Below are positions 53,599-61,251 of a DNA stretch of 64,000 nucleotides, piece after piece. The notes beneath the pieces are model-generated. The model was given only the letters and a program-made list of their open reading frames with translations, was not told the DNA's origin and searched no databases. This stretch comes from Bradyrhizobium jicamae. Its GTDB lineage: Bacteria; Pseudomonadota; Alphaproteobacteria; Rhizobiales; Xanthobacteraceae. The stretch covers positions 1-64,000 of the forward strand of contig NZ_LLXZ01000215.1 of assembly GCF_001440395.1 (NCBI RefSeq), given 5' to 3'. The translations under genes were made by a program, and so were the position numbers. Positions within the stretch are counted from its first letter, which is position 1, and every line of letters starts with the position of its first letter.

Positions 53599-54798
53599 CT
53601 AGGCTTCAATCAGCCCCATGAGCTTAGCCGCTTCCTTGTCGACATCATGGCGTTGCAAGACCCTTTGACGGGACCTTTCTCCCATTTGCGTGATCGTTTC
53701 CGGGGCGGTCCTTAAACATTCCTCCATTGCCGCGGCTAGGCTCTCGAGGTCGCCGGCAGGAACCAGCCAGCCGTGCTCGCCATGGTGGATCAATTCAGGA
53801 ATGCCGGCAACGAACGTACTGATAACCGGCCGTTGTAACGCCATGGCTTCCATGATGACGACCGGCAGACCCTCGGCGAAGCTCGGCAGTACCAGCGCGC
53901 GGGCTGCGAGGATTTCGGCCCGAACCTCCTCGCTGCTGATCCAGCCTGTTATTCGCACAGTGCCGGTCAGTTTGTACTTTGCGACAAGCGCCTCGACGTC
54001 GCCGCGCATCTCGCCATCGCCGGCCAGCACCAGTTCGAACGTTACTCCGCGCTCCGTCAGCAATCGTGCCGCCTCGATCAGGAGCAACTGCCCCTTCTGT
54101 TCACACAGGCGGCCGACGCAAACCAATCGTCGCTTGTCGCCCGCCGGCGTGATGTCGCCGGTGTCATGGAAGGCCGGTTCGAGTCCGCAATGGACCACCT
54201 TGATTTTCGGCCAATCGGAATGGGGGACATTGCGAAAGAGCTGGCTGCGTCCAAATGAACTGACAGCCACGACAAAACGAGCCCGCCGGATTTTCTCGGG
54301 CAACGAGATGAACTTCGGCTTGTCGAATTCTTCGGGGCCGTGGGCGGTAAAGCTCCAGGGGGGCCCTCCCAGTTCGCTGACAAGCATCGCGACTTCAGCA
54401 GAATTGGTTCCGAAATGGGCGTGCAGGTGCTGCGCCTTTTCGCTGCGCAACCAGAGAGTTACCTGACACGCTTCGAGTAAATAAATCAGATGAACGGGCA
54501 GGGGACGCTCCGCCCGCAGCCCGACCTTAAACGTCAGGACGAGCGCCCGAAACAGGCGGGCGGGACTGGTTATCAGCATGCGCAGGAATGAACCAACGAG
54601 CGACGCCGCCCCGCTGCGCAGGACGTAACGCGTGCGCGCCTGCTCGCGCTGGTCCTCGGAACCGCGCTGCGAATCGTCCCAGCCCCGGATCGATATTCGC
54701 AGAACCTCGTGGCCCAAGCGCTCGAGCGCCAGGATTTCTCGCCGGATGAAACTGTGGCTGATCGCCGGATAATGGTTAACCAGATAGGCGATCTTCAT
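53599..54798 (-). CDS. GT4-family glycosyltransferase
   Basis: A 399-residue GT-B enzyme. N-terminal IAYLVNHYPAISHSFIRREI (acceptor side) resembles colanic-acid/Eps-type transferases; HLHAHFGTNSAEVAM, TAHGPEEF, then VCVGRLCEQKGQLLLIEAAR and FAEGLPVVIMEAMALQRPVI (E-x7-E). Leftward and divergent from the GT2 gene at 54985. Part of the exosortase/polysaccharide locus by position. Sugar unknown. Confidence 0.87.
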   Translation of the reverse strand: MKIAYLVNHYPAISHSFIRREILALERLGHEVLRISIRGWDDSQRGSEDQREQARTRYVLRSGAASLVGSFLRMLITSPARLFRALVLTFKVGLRAERPLPVHLIYLLEACQVTLWLRSEKAQHLHAHFGTNSAEVAMLVSELGGPPWSFTAHGPEEFDKPKFISLPEKIRRARFVVAVSSFGRSQLFRNVPHSDWPKIKVVHCGLEPAFHDTGDITPAGDKRRLVCVGRLCEQKGQLLLIEAARLLTERGVTFELVLAGDGEMRGDVEALVAKYKLTGTVRITGWISSEEVRAEILAARALVLPSFAEGLPVVIMEAMALQRPVISTFVAGIPELIHHGEHGWLVPAGDLESLAAAMEECLRTAPETITQMGERSRQRVLQRHDVDKEAAKLMGLIEA

Positions 54799-54984
54799 GA
54801 AGGGTACTCTGTCTGACTTATCCCAAAGCGGATCGGGAAAATAATGATCCGGGCCACCCGTCCTATTATCTATTTGAGAAACATAGTAGTAATTGAGAGG
54901 CGAAGAGGATATTTATACCCGGCTCTATACGCACTTTTTTCCTGACAGCGTTAAATCAAACGTTTCGAGATCGGTATTTGTGAA

Positions 54985-56172
54985 ATGTTGACCTTGGCCG
55001 CTCTGGCTGGATTGCTCAGCGTTCCCGTCGCTGTGCTGCTGGTTGAAGTAATCGCAGCTCTCAAGGCACCGAAGCTGGAGCCTTTCGAGGTCAAGGAATT
55101 AAATATCGAGAAGCGCGTTGCGGTCATCGTTCCTGCTCATAATGAGAGTTCGGGACTTATCCCGACGCTGCAGGATATCAGGGCGCAGCTAGGCGCGGGA
55201 GATCGCGTTATCGTAGTCGCCGATAATTGCACCGATGACACCGCGGCAGTTGCGGCCGCATCAGGTGCCGAGGTCATCGTCCGCAACGATCCCGAAAGAA
55301 TCGGCAAGGGGTACGCGATGGGATGGGGCGTAACCCATCTGAGCGCGGATCCGCCCGACTTCGTTCTTTTCGTCGATGCGGATTGCCGGCTGCAGGACGG
55401 CCTGATCGACGGGCTGAAGCGAACCTGTCACGGGGTTCAGCGCCCAGTACAGGCGCTGTTCATCATGCGAAGCGCCGAGAACTCGCCCATCAATCACAGC
55501 TTCGCGGAGTTCGCCTGGATCTTGAGAAACTGGATCCGTCCACTTGGGCTGAGAAACCTTCGTGGTCCCGTTCAGTTGATGGGGACCGGAATGATGTTTC
55601 CGTGGAATGCGATCAACTCCGTTCCGCTTGCCAGCGGTCACCTGGTGGAGGATTTGAAGCTCGGGCTGGATCTCGCGGAAGCAGGACGGGCGCCGCATTT
55701 CTTTCCGTTCGTGAAAGTTACCAGCGTATTTCCGACAAGCGCCAAGGGGACTGAAAGCCAGCGTCAGCGGTGGGTGCAGGGTCACCTCGCCACCATCGGC
55801 AAATTCGTTCCACGACTTCTCTGCGTCGGTTTGATGCGCGGTGACAAACACATCCTCGCGCTGGCGCTCGATCTTCTGGTGCCGCCGCTCTCTCTGCTTG
55901 CACTTTTGATCATCGGGACGACTGTCCTGACGTCGTCGGCCGCGCTACTCGGAGGGGCGTGGCTACCGGTCTTGATCGCACTCGGCAATTTCGCTGGATT
56001 CTTGTTATGCGTTCTTCTGGCTTGGCTCAAATTTGGGCGTCAGGTTTTTCCCGCGCACGAGGCACTATCGTTCGGCACCTTTGCATTGAAAAAAATTCGA
56101 TTCTACGGCCGGATGTTGGTTGGCGGGTCAGCCTCCCAATGGATACGGACGGACCGATCGACCCCTCATTAG
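54985..56172 (+). CDS. GT2-family membrane glycosyltransferase
   Basis: A 395-residue processive-type GT2 enzyme. An N-terminal membrane segment (MLTLAALAGLLSVPVAVLLV) is followed by VIVPAHNESSGLIPTL, the DxD site FVDADCRL, the acceptor-side HLVEDLKLGLDLA (ED), the QRQRWVQGH (QxxRW) motif and two to three C-terminal helices. This is the order of hyaluronan/cellulose-synthase-like enzymes. The product could extend the locus's polysaccharide. It is monocistronic and divergent from the GT4 gene. Confidence 0.85.
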   Translation: MLTLAALAGLLSVPVAVLLVEVIAALKAPKLEPFEVKELNIEKRVAVIVPAHNESSGLIPTLQDIRAQLGAGDRVIVVADNCTDDTAAVAAASGAEVIVRNDPERIGKGYAMGWGVTHLSADPPDFVLFVDADCRLQDGLIDGLKRTCHGVQRPVQALFIMRSAENSPINHSFAEFAWILRNWIRPLGLRNLRGPVQLMGTGMMFPWNAINSVPLASGHLVEDLKLGLDLAEAGRAPHFFPFVKVTSVFPTSAKGTESQRQRWVQGHLATIGKFVPRLLCVGLMRGDKHILALALDLLVPPLSLLALLIIGTTVLTSSAALLGGAWLPVLIALGNFAGFLLCVLLAWLKFGRQVFPAHEALSFGTFALKKIRFYGRMLVGGSASQWIRTDRSTPH

Positions 56173-56325
56173 TTGCCCAGTTTTTCCACCCGCATCCTAA
56201 CGGGTCACGCAACCGTTATCGAACTTCAATAAAAAACCCGTCGACAAAAGGCAGCGCGGCGCGCCGGTGTCGCATCACTACCGGCATGCCGTTTGCTTTA
56301 GTTTAACAGGCACGGAAGGGACCTC

Positions 56326-56484
56326 ATGAAAGCGCGTGGCCGCACGATCGTTATGCCAAAATCAAAGAAGCCGCGGAAGGCTTTGAAAAAACACTCAGCC
56401 GAGACCATTGGGGAACGCTACATGGAATTGCGTAGGCTACGTGAGCGCCTTTCAGAGGCAGAATCGAGGCTTTCCGTGCGATGA
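56326..56484 (+). CDS. 52-residue basic helix protein of two-gene micro-module
   Basis: The product begins MKARGRTIVMPKSKKPRKAL and carries TIGERYMELRRLRERLSEAE, a basic, probably amphipathic helix. The second half aligns with the C-terminus of the 74-residue protein encoded at 9170-9394. AAGGGA sits before the ATG at 56326. The stop overlaps the ATG of the next gene (ATGA), so the two are translationally coupled. No known domain. An ATG nine codons further is an alternative start. Confidence 0.7.
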   Translation: MKARGRTIVMPKSKKPRKALKKHSAETIGERYMELRRLRERLSEAESRLSVR

Positions 56485-56591
56485 ATGACTTCCGGCACAA
56501 ACTTGCCCGGTCGGCCTATTTAGTGGCCTTGGCTGCCTCCATGCTGGGGTGGGTGCTCTATGAAGGTGTGGAGTGGGCGTTGGGCGCTTAA
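56481..56591 (+). CDS. 36-residue single-helix membrane micro-protein
   Basis: The product reads MNDFRHKLARSAYLVALAAS, then MLGWVLYEGVEWALGA. It aligns with the micro-protein at 9058-9165 (R-AYL-A-A-M-GW). One hydrophobic helix with a basic N-terminus; in-out topology with the N-terminus in the cytosol is likely. ATGA overlap with the preceding gene. The same gene order in both copies supports a functional pair. Confidence 0.72.
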   Translation: MNDFRHKLARSAYLVALAASMLGWVLYEGVEWALGA

Positions 56592-56946
56592 GATTACGAA
56601 GGCGTTTTGGTCCAATCAACTTTCGGCTTCCGGTCTATTGGCTGTTTCCGACAACTTAAACCTTCGATTTAATCAAAGCTCAAAGGCTGCGAACAGGGCA
56701 GGTGCGTGCCAAGCCAAGTGACGTAAACGGGCGCTGGTATCCTGTCGGAAGGGCCGCAATCGAGCAGATATTTAATGGCGGCGGTCTTTAATGTTTATAT
56801 TTTTCAATGACTTAATTGGGGAGGTGAGCGCCGAGGCTGTATCAAGTAAAATTGCGGATTTCTTGTTGACTCCTTCATTCGGCGAGATTAAATAATTATT
56901 AATGCGATTCTTGGGTGTTTGTAGATTAAACTTGGGAGTGAGAGAT
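56592..56946 (+). other. 355-base intergenic region with PEP-CTERM promoter
   Basis: No gene is supported here. The right half is AT-rich and carries a good sigma-70 promoter at 56866-56894 for the PEP-CTERM gene at 56947. Confidence 0.5.
56866..56894 (+). promoter_or_regulatory. Sigma-70 promoter of PEP-CTERM gene
   Basis: TTGACT (56866-56871), 17-base spacer, TAAATA (56889-56894), about 50 bases before the ATG at 56947. A close match to the consensus with ideal spacing. Confidence 0.6.
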
Positions 56947-57633
56947 ATGCGCAAAAGTATTATGGCGATCGCGACTGTTGTCACGAGCCTTTCCTTTGGT
57001 ACTGCCGCTAACGCGGCCTTGGTTGATATTTCTGTAGCGGGGGCTGGCGTTGGCACTGCGACAGGACAGAATTTTAACTCGATTCCAGCATCTACTGTTG
57101 TGAATGCTCCCACTCACTTCGTGATCGGCGATTGGACTTTTGATACTGGCGCCCAGCCAGTCCAGGTTAACATTGGCAGCACCGGCAACGGCGCGCAGCC
57201 CTTCCAGACGGTCGGCAACTATCTGAGTGTTTTGGGCAGCGGAACGGAGAATATTACGTTCGCCAATCAGCTCTCTTCGTTTTCGTTTTTCTGGGGATCG
57301 ATCGACGACTACAACACGATCACTTTCCATACGACTCTTGGTGACGAGACCTACAACGGTGCTCAGGTTGCCGCCCTGGTAGGGGATGGTGTGCAGGCAA
57401 CTGGCTGTCAGGTGTTGACGAACTGCAATCGCCTCTTTACGTTCACCGGCAACGGAGCAAGCTTTACTGGCTTTAGCATTTCTTCTTCCCAAAACTCGTT
57501 CGAGCTTACGAACATTTCGGCAGTACCCGAAGCTTCCACTTGGGCGATGATGATCTTAGGTTTCTTCGGGCTTGGTTTCCTCGGCTATCGGAAGTCTTCG
57601 CAAAATTCCGGTCGCTCACTCCGGATCGCATAA
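56947..57633 (+). CDS. PEP-CTERM (PEPxxWA) sorting-signal protein
   Basis: A 228-residue exported protein. MRKSIMAIATVVTSLSFG starts the signal peptide, cleaved near ANA. The body has FSFFWGSIDDYNTITF and NSFELTNISA, resembling exosortase-dependent beta-sandwich surface proteins, plus one cysteine pair (TGCQVLTNCN). The tail is VPEASTWAMMILGFFGLGF with YRKSS. The ATG at 56947, with GAGAG upstream, is preferred over 56902. It has its own promoter and terminator. Confidence 0.9.
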   Translation: MRKSIMAIATVVTSLSFGTAANAALVDISVAGAGVGTATGQNFNSIPASTVVNAPTHFVIGDWTFDTGAQPVQVNIGSTGNGAQPFQTVGNYLSVLGSGTENITFANQLSSFSFFWGSIDDYNTITFHTTLGDETYNGAQVAALVGDGVQATGCQVLTNCNRLFTFTGNGASFTGFSISSSQNSFELTNISAVPEASTWAMMILGFFGLGFLGYRKSSQNSGRSLRIA

Positions 57634-57653
57634 TCCAGTGCGACATGAATTTG

Positions 57654-57682
57654 AAAAGACCGCCGAGAGGCGGTCTTTTTTA
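57654..57682 (+). terminator. Intrinsic terminator of PEP-CTERM gene
   Basis: Stem AGACCGCC/GGCGGTCT (57657-57664 and 57669-57676), four-base loop, then a T-run. It starts about 20 bases after the stop at 57633. Confidence 0.87.
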
Positions 57683-57917
57683 TTGGCGCAGTAGATGCCT
57701 GTATCAAGCTGGCGCTCCGCGGTGGGGCTGTCTTCGGACGATGTCAGGCAGCGACTAGTCTAGACGACGGACCAGTGGTAAGGGCGCAACAGGGCCCCCG
57801 CCTGATTCGCAGTTTCCCTGTGGCTGGCTTAGCGTAACTTGCGAATCGCTAGTGACCCTTTCAATGATGCTCGTCGTGCAGCCGTATCCAAGGGGTCGCC
57901 GCGAGGGAGCTAAGATC

Positions 57918-58130
57918 ATGTCGGACAGATTCACGAGCGCCTTGCTGACTGCCCTGAACGAAGCAGCTGAGGTGAAAGAAAGCGATTGGACGTCGATCGA
58001 GGCGGTCCTCCGCGGACCAGTCGCTGCAGCCGACGCACAAACGCAGGTAGCCGTCTATCCTCCAGATCCGGAAAACCGGTTCGCTGCGACCGTCAGTTCG
58101 TGTATGGCGAGGGTTCGAGAAGGCCGATAG
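57918..58130 (+). CDS. Small unknown protein
   Basis: A 70-residue product beginning MSDRFTSALLTALNEAAEVK, mostly helical and acidic in the first half, then a Pro-rich stretch and VSSCMARVREGR at the end. GGGAGC at good spacing before the ATG at 57918; a longer start at 57852 adds unlikely residues. No domain or signal peptide. It lies between two PEP-CTERM genes on the same strand, beyond a terminator. Confidence 0.5.
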   Translation: MSDRFTSALLTALNEAAEVKESDWTSIEAVLRGPVAAADAQTQVAVYPPDPENRFAATVSSCMARVREGR

Positions 58131-58277
58131 GATAACATTCGTATTTAATTCGACGTGCTCTCCGAGCGGGTGGGCGTTAAGACTTCCCGAAACTCCGAAC
58201 TGTCTCTTTGCAATGTGGCCGGATTGCAAAGCCCGCGAGATAAATCACCACCGGCGCCCTAAGTTGCAACAACTTGG

Positions 58278-58305
58278 TTGACTTGGGCCATTTGCCAGCA
58301 ATACT
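58278..58305 (+). promoter_or_regulatory. Candidate sigma-70 promoter of PEP-CTERM gene
   Basis: TTGACT (58278-58283), 16-base spacer, AATACT (58300-58305), 23 bases before the ATG at 58329. The -10 is imperfect, and the leader would be short. Confidence 0.4.
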
Positions 58306-58328
58306 CGGGCGAAATTGTGAGGCGAATC

Positions 58329-59003
58329 ATGAAATTTAATAGCTTTATTCTATCATCGACTTTGGCTGCGACGATTCTGTTTAATGCGCACAGCGCACAC
58401 GCCAATTTGGTCGTCAATGGCGGCTTCGAGAATGGTGTGAATCCTGGCAGTTTCACGACCTTGAATGCAGCGGATTCGAGCAGCATTTCAGGGTGGACTG
58501 TTACGGGTGGCTCGATCGATTATATCGGTTCTTATTGGCAGGCCTCGGAAGGGTCGCGCAGCATCGATTTGAACGGTCTCAGTCAGGGGACGATCGCTCA
58601 GCAGACGTTGGCTACAGTTGTCGGCCAACAGTACCTGATCTCCTTCGATCTGGCTGGGAACCCGGACCTGGGACCGACTATCAAAACGATCGGAGTTTCG
58701 ATCGGCGATTCTGGGCTCCAGACCTTTACGTTCGACAGCACCGGGACATCCCACAGCAATATGGGCTGGATCACGGAAAGCTTTCTGTACACCGCAACTG
58801 GCACCTCGATCATCACGTTCCAGAGCTTGACTATTGGTCCGACTGGCAACGAAAACTTTGCAGCCTATGGTCCGGCGTTGGACAATGTTTCTGTTACCGC
58901 TGTTCCGGAAGCGTCGACGTGGGCAATGATGATTCTGGGGTTCGTCGGCGTTGGGTTTATGGCCTATCGCGGGCGTAGCCAGGGCGTCATTCGCGTAGCC
59001 TGA
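58329..59003 (+). CDS. PEP-CTERM protein with choice-of-anchor C/DUF642-like body
   Basis: A 224-residue exported protein. Signal peptide MKFNSFILSSTLAATILFNA; mature start NLVVNGGFENGVNPGSFTTL. GWTVTGGSIDYIGSYWQASE and SIDLNGLSQGTIAQQTL match the DUF642/choice-of-anchor C fold, a jelly-roll binding domain. The tail is VPEASTWAMMILGFVGVGF with YRGRS, slightly less basic than in the other copies. GAGG precedes the ATG. It has its own candidate promoter and terminator. Confidence 0.9.
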   Translation: MKFNSFILSSTLAATILFNAHSAHANLVVNGGFENGVNPGSFTTLNAADSSSISGWTVTGGSIDYIGSYWQASEGSRSIDLNGLSQGTIAQQTLATVVGQQYLISFDLAGNPDLGPTIKTIGVSIGDSGLQTFTFDSTGTSHSNMGWITESFLYTATGTSIITFQSLTIGPTGNENFAAYGPALDNVSVTAVPEASTWAMMILGFVGVGFMAYRGRSQGVIRVA

Positions 59004-59025
59004 TTTTCAGCTGCGACACTTTGCA

Positions 59026-59055
59026 TAAGACCGACTTTGAGGCGGTCTTTTTGTT
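59026..59055 (+). terminator. Intrinsic terminator of PEP-CTERM gene
   Basis: Stem AAGACCG/CGGTCTT (59027-59033 and 59043-59049) and a T-rich tail, about 24 bases after the stop at 59003. Confidence 0.8.
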
Positions 59056-59078
59056 TGGTCGGTTTGATATAGAGTGGA

Positions 59079-59510
59079 TTGGGGCTAACGGGCTGCGCAG
59101 CCCAACAGAAGGTACATCCAATAAGCAACCGACTAATCGCCGCGGTGATTGGGGGCGCAATCGAGCTTTGCGGGGCGAATGCCAACGCAGATGGACCGAG
59201 GGAAATCAAAACCGAGTCGGGCAAGCCGGTGGTCCTGGCTAATTTCCTGAACGTCACCGCAAACTGTGGGTCGCATCCGGGCCCGGTACCTGTGCCAAAA
59301 CTCCGCGAAAGGCCTGCGCATGGTGTCGTTGACTTGCAGATCGTCGCGGCTGACGTTGCTGCAACCGACGCTTGCCCGGCTCGGAAGGTCCCGAGCATTG
59401 CGTTGTTCTACACCCCGAGCAAGGATTTCGTGGGCAAGGATTCGGTCCAGGTCGAATTCGAAACCGGCGACAACAAGCTGCCGGCGCTCAGTTTCCTAAT
59501 CACCGTCTAG
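59079..59510 (+). CDS. Secreted cadherin/Ig-like protein, paralogue of 3458
   Basis: A 143-residue frame from a TTG at 59079. From about residue 37 (ADGPREIKTESGKPVVLANF) it is about 70% identical by eye to the mature protein encoded at 3458-3862. It has the same two cysteines (ANCGSHPG and DACPARK) and the same closing pattern (YTPSKDFVGKDSVQVEFE). The region before this looks like a signal peptide ending ANANA, but the start codon is unclear: TTG at 59079 is the only early option. It follows a PEP-CTERM gene and its terminator. Confidence 0.7.
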   Translation: MGLTGCAAQQKVHPISNRLIAAVIGGAIELCGANANADGPREIKTESGKPVVLANFLNVTANCGSHPGPVPVPKLRERPAHGVVDLQIVAADVAATDACPARKVPSIALFYTPSKDFVGKDSVQVEFETGDNKLPALSFLITV

Positions 59511-59590
59511 GCATCCGAAGGAAAGTAAGCGTTTCCCGTTGAGCACAAGGATCGTGAATGGTCTGGCTGCCGATCCGCGGTGGACAACAG

Positions 59591-59869
59591 ATGCGATACC
59601 TCGGTTCATTAGCTCTGATCGGGTCCGTGCTTGCCGCCAACGTCGCGTACTCCGCAGAGACAGGTCGCATCAAACGGCCGTCTCCGGACGCATCCGAGCT
59701 CGAACGGGTTGCTTCCGAAACAGCAATGAACGACAGCCTGCTTCAGAAAGGCGATATCGTGGTCACCCATCGCGGTTTCTTCGTGTTTCGAGGCGTTGGG
59801 CCCGATGGCTACACATATGAATTCTCGACGATACCTAATCCCATTACCGGTGGCAGGGCGGCTCGGTAG
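59591..59869 (+). CDS. Small exported protein
   Basis: A 92-residue product. Signal peptide MRYLGSLALIGSVLAANVAY; the mature part contains SELERVASETAMNDSLLQKG and DIVVTHRGFFVFRGVGPDGY. Family not identified; similar small exported proteins seem common in Bradyrhizobium-like bacteria. The ATG at 59591 fits the signal peptide better than the in-frame GTG 33 bases upstream. It follows the cadherin-like gene by 80 bases and may be co-transcribed. Confidence 0.65.
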   Translation: MRYLGSLALIGSVLAANVAYSAETGRIKRPSPDASELERVASETAMNDSLLQKGDIVVTHRGFFVFRGVGPDGYTYEFSTIPNPITGGRAAR

Positions 59870-60195
59870 ATTTGGGTATAAGATATGCGTTTACAGTCAC
59901 GCTTCGCTAAGCGGATCCGCCCGCTTACAATCACCGCGCGAATCTCGCAAGCAGACTTAAGCCGCACATCACTGTTGCTAGGGTCTGTTCGCTTTCGCGA
60001 TTTGATCTTCCCTTCCGCTCCTGCACTTTAATTTTGGAAATCAAAGTTATTTCAGATACTTAGTGGTGAATTTAAGCGGACCTTCAGATTAACTTTAAGG
60101 CTGCATAATCCGGCGAGGACCTCAACGGAAGTTGCATTAACTAGTCGCTAACGATAGAAGGTTCCGAGCGAGCGGTTCTCGCTATGAGGTTTGAT
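59870..60195 (+). other. 326-base gap without recognised gene
   Basis: No supported gene or RNA here. The right half is AT-rich and should hold the promoter of the PEP-CTERM gene at 60196; CATAAT near 60104-60109 is a possible -10. Confidence 0.35.
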
Positions 60196-61125
60196 ATGCG
60201 ATTGGACTCAAGCGGTTTTCGGTCAAATTCATCGGCTGCATCAGCGATGTCTATTAGGTCGCACGTTGCGGTAGCGGCCTGTGTTCTCATGCTGGCGACG
60301 TTCGTGGCTGGAACCACGGAATCGGCCGCTGGGATCATCGAGGTTCAAAATTATTCGATGGTCAATGGAAGCGGGACTTCCAACTGGGGGTCGTACAATT
60401 ACTACGATACAACCTATTCAGGCTCCGGCAACAAAAACGCCGAAGGCACCATTTTTGATGCCAACGGCAAGGCCATCGCGAACCCTGCCGCTATGTTGAG
60501 CGGCGGAACAGGCCTGTTGACGGATGGCGTGATTGCCACCCAGAACTACAGCCAGGTTTCGCCCGGCCAGTATGTCGGTTGGAAATATATCGATCCCACG
60601 ATTACTTTTAAATTGACGGCGAATAGCGGTGTCCAGGGGATTTCAATCGCCGTCGGACTTTCGCCTTTCGTCCAGTCCTATGTTGTCGATGGCAATGTGG
60701 TGCTGGGATCCGGTTTGGTTGGGCCGCCGGCGACGTTCGAGCTGTCGATCAATGGTGGCGCCAGCACGATCTATACTCCCGTAGCCTCGTCCGTTACCGG
60801 GAATTCGGAGATATTGACCATCCTGTTTCCGGATCTCGTGGTGGGAGATACTTTCGCTCTCACCCTGAAACGCGGGCCATTGCTGCACGATGGGCTATTC
60901 TACAATAATTTCTATAACGGCAATCCCGCCAATCACATCGGTGATCCGCAGTTCTACCTCAATGCTGGGCAGCCGAATCTCGAGCCTTGGCTGATGGTCA
61001 GCGAGGTCCAGTTTCTGAGCGCCGTGCCCGAGCCTTCGACCTGGGTCATGATGATTGCCGGTTTCGCCGGGCTGGGCTTTGTTGCATATCGCCGCAAGAC
61101 ACAGTCCGCGATCGCGATGGCATAG
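60196..61125 (+). CDS. PEP-CTERM (PEPxxWA) sorting-signal protein
   Basis: A 309-residue exported protein, the largest of the six. The signal segment is VAVAACVLMLATFVAGTTES. The body is Gly/Asn/Tyr-rich (NYSMVNGSGTSNWGSYNYYD) with no recognised domain. The tail is VPEPSTWVMMIAGFAGLGF with YRRKT, where the usual WA is WV. GAGG sits before the ATG at 60196; in-frame ATGs at 60184 and 60247 are alternatives. A bidirectional terminator follows. Confidence 0.88.
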   Translation: MRLDSSGFRSNSSAASAMSIRSHVAVAACVLMLATFVAGTTESAAGIIEVQNYSMVNGSGTSNWGSYNYYDTTYSGSGNKNAEGTIFDANGKAIANPAAMLSGGTGLLTDGVIATQNYSQVSPGQYVGWKYIDPTITFKLTANSGVQGISIAVGLSPFVQSYVVDGNVVLGSGLVGPPATFELSINGGASTIYTPVASSVTGNSEILTILFPDLVVGDTFALTLKRGPLLHDGLFYNNFYNGNPANHIGDPQFYLNAGQPNLEPWLMVSEVQFLSAVPEPSTWVMMIAGFAGLGFVAYRRKTQSAIAMA

Positions 61126-61147
61126 TCATCTGATCTACCTCAAACCA

Positions 61148-61183
61148 ATAAAAAGGCCGCCCGGTGTGGGCGGCCTTTTTATT
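61148..61183. terminator. Bidirectional intrinsic terminator
   Basis: Thirteen-base perfect arms AAAAAGGCCGCCC/GGGCGGCCTTTTT (61150-61162 and 61168-61180) around a five-base loop. T-runs on both strands serve the PEP-CTERM gene on the left and the leftward TPR/outer-membrane gene on the right. Confidence 0.92.
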
Positions 61184-61251
61184 GCGGTATCTGCGAAGCA
61201 TGGTCCGCCGACAGGCGAAGCTTCGCTGCGATCCGTCGGCTTCGGGCGATC

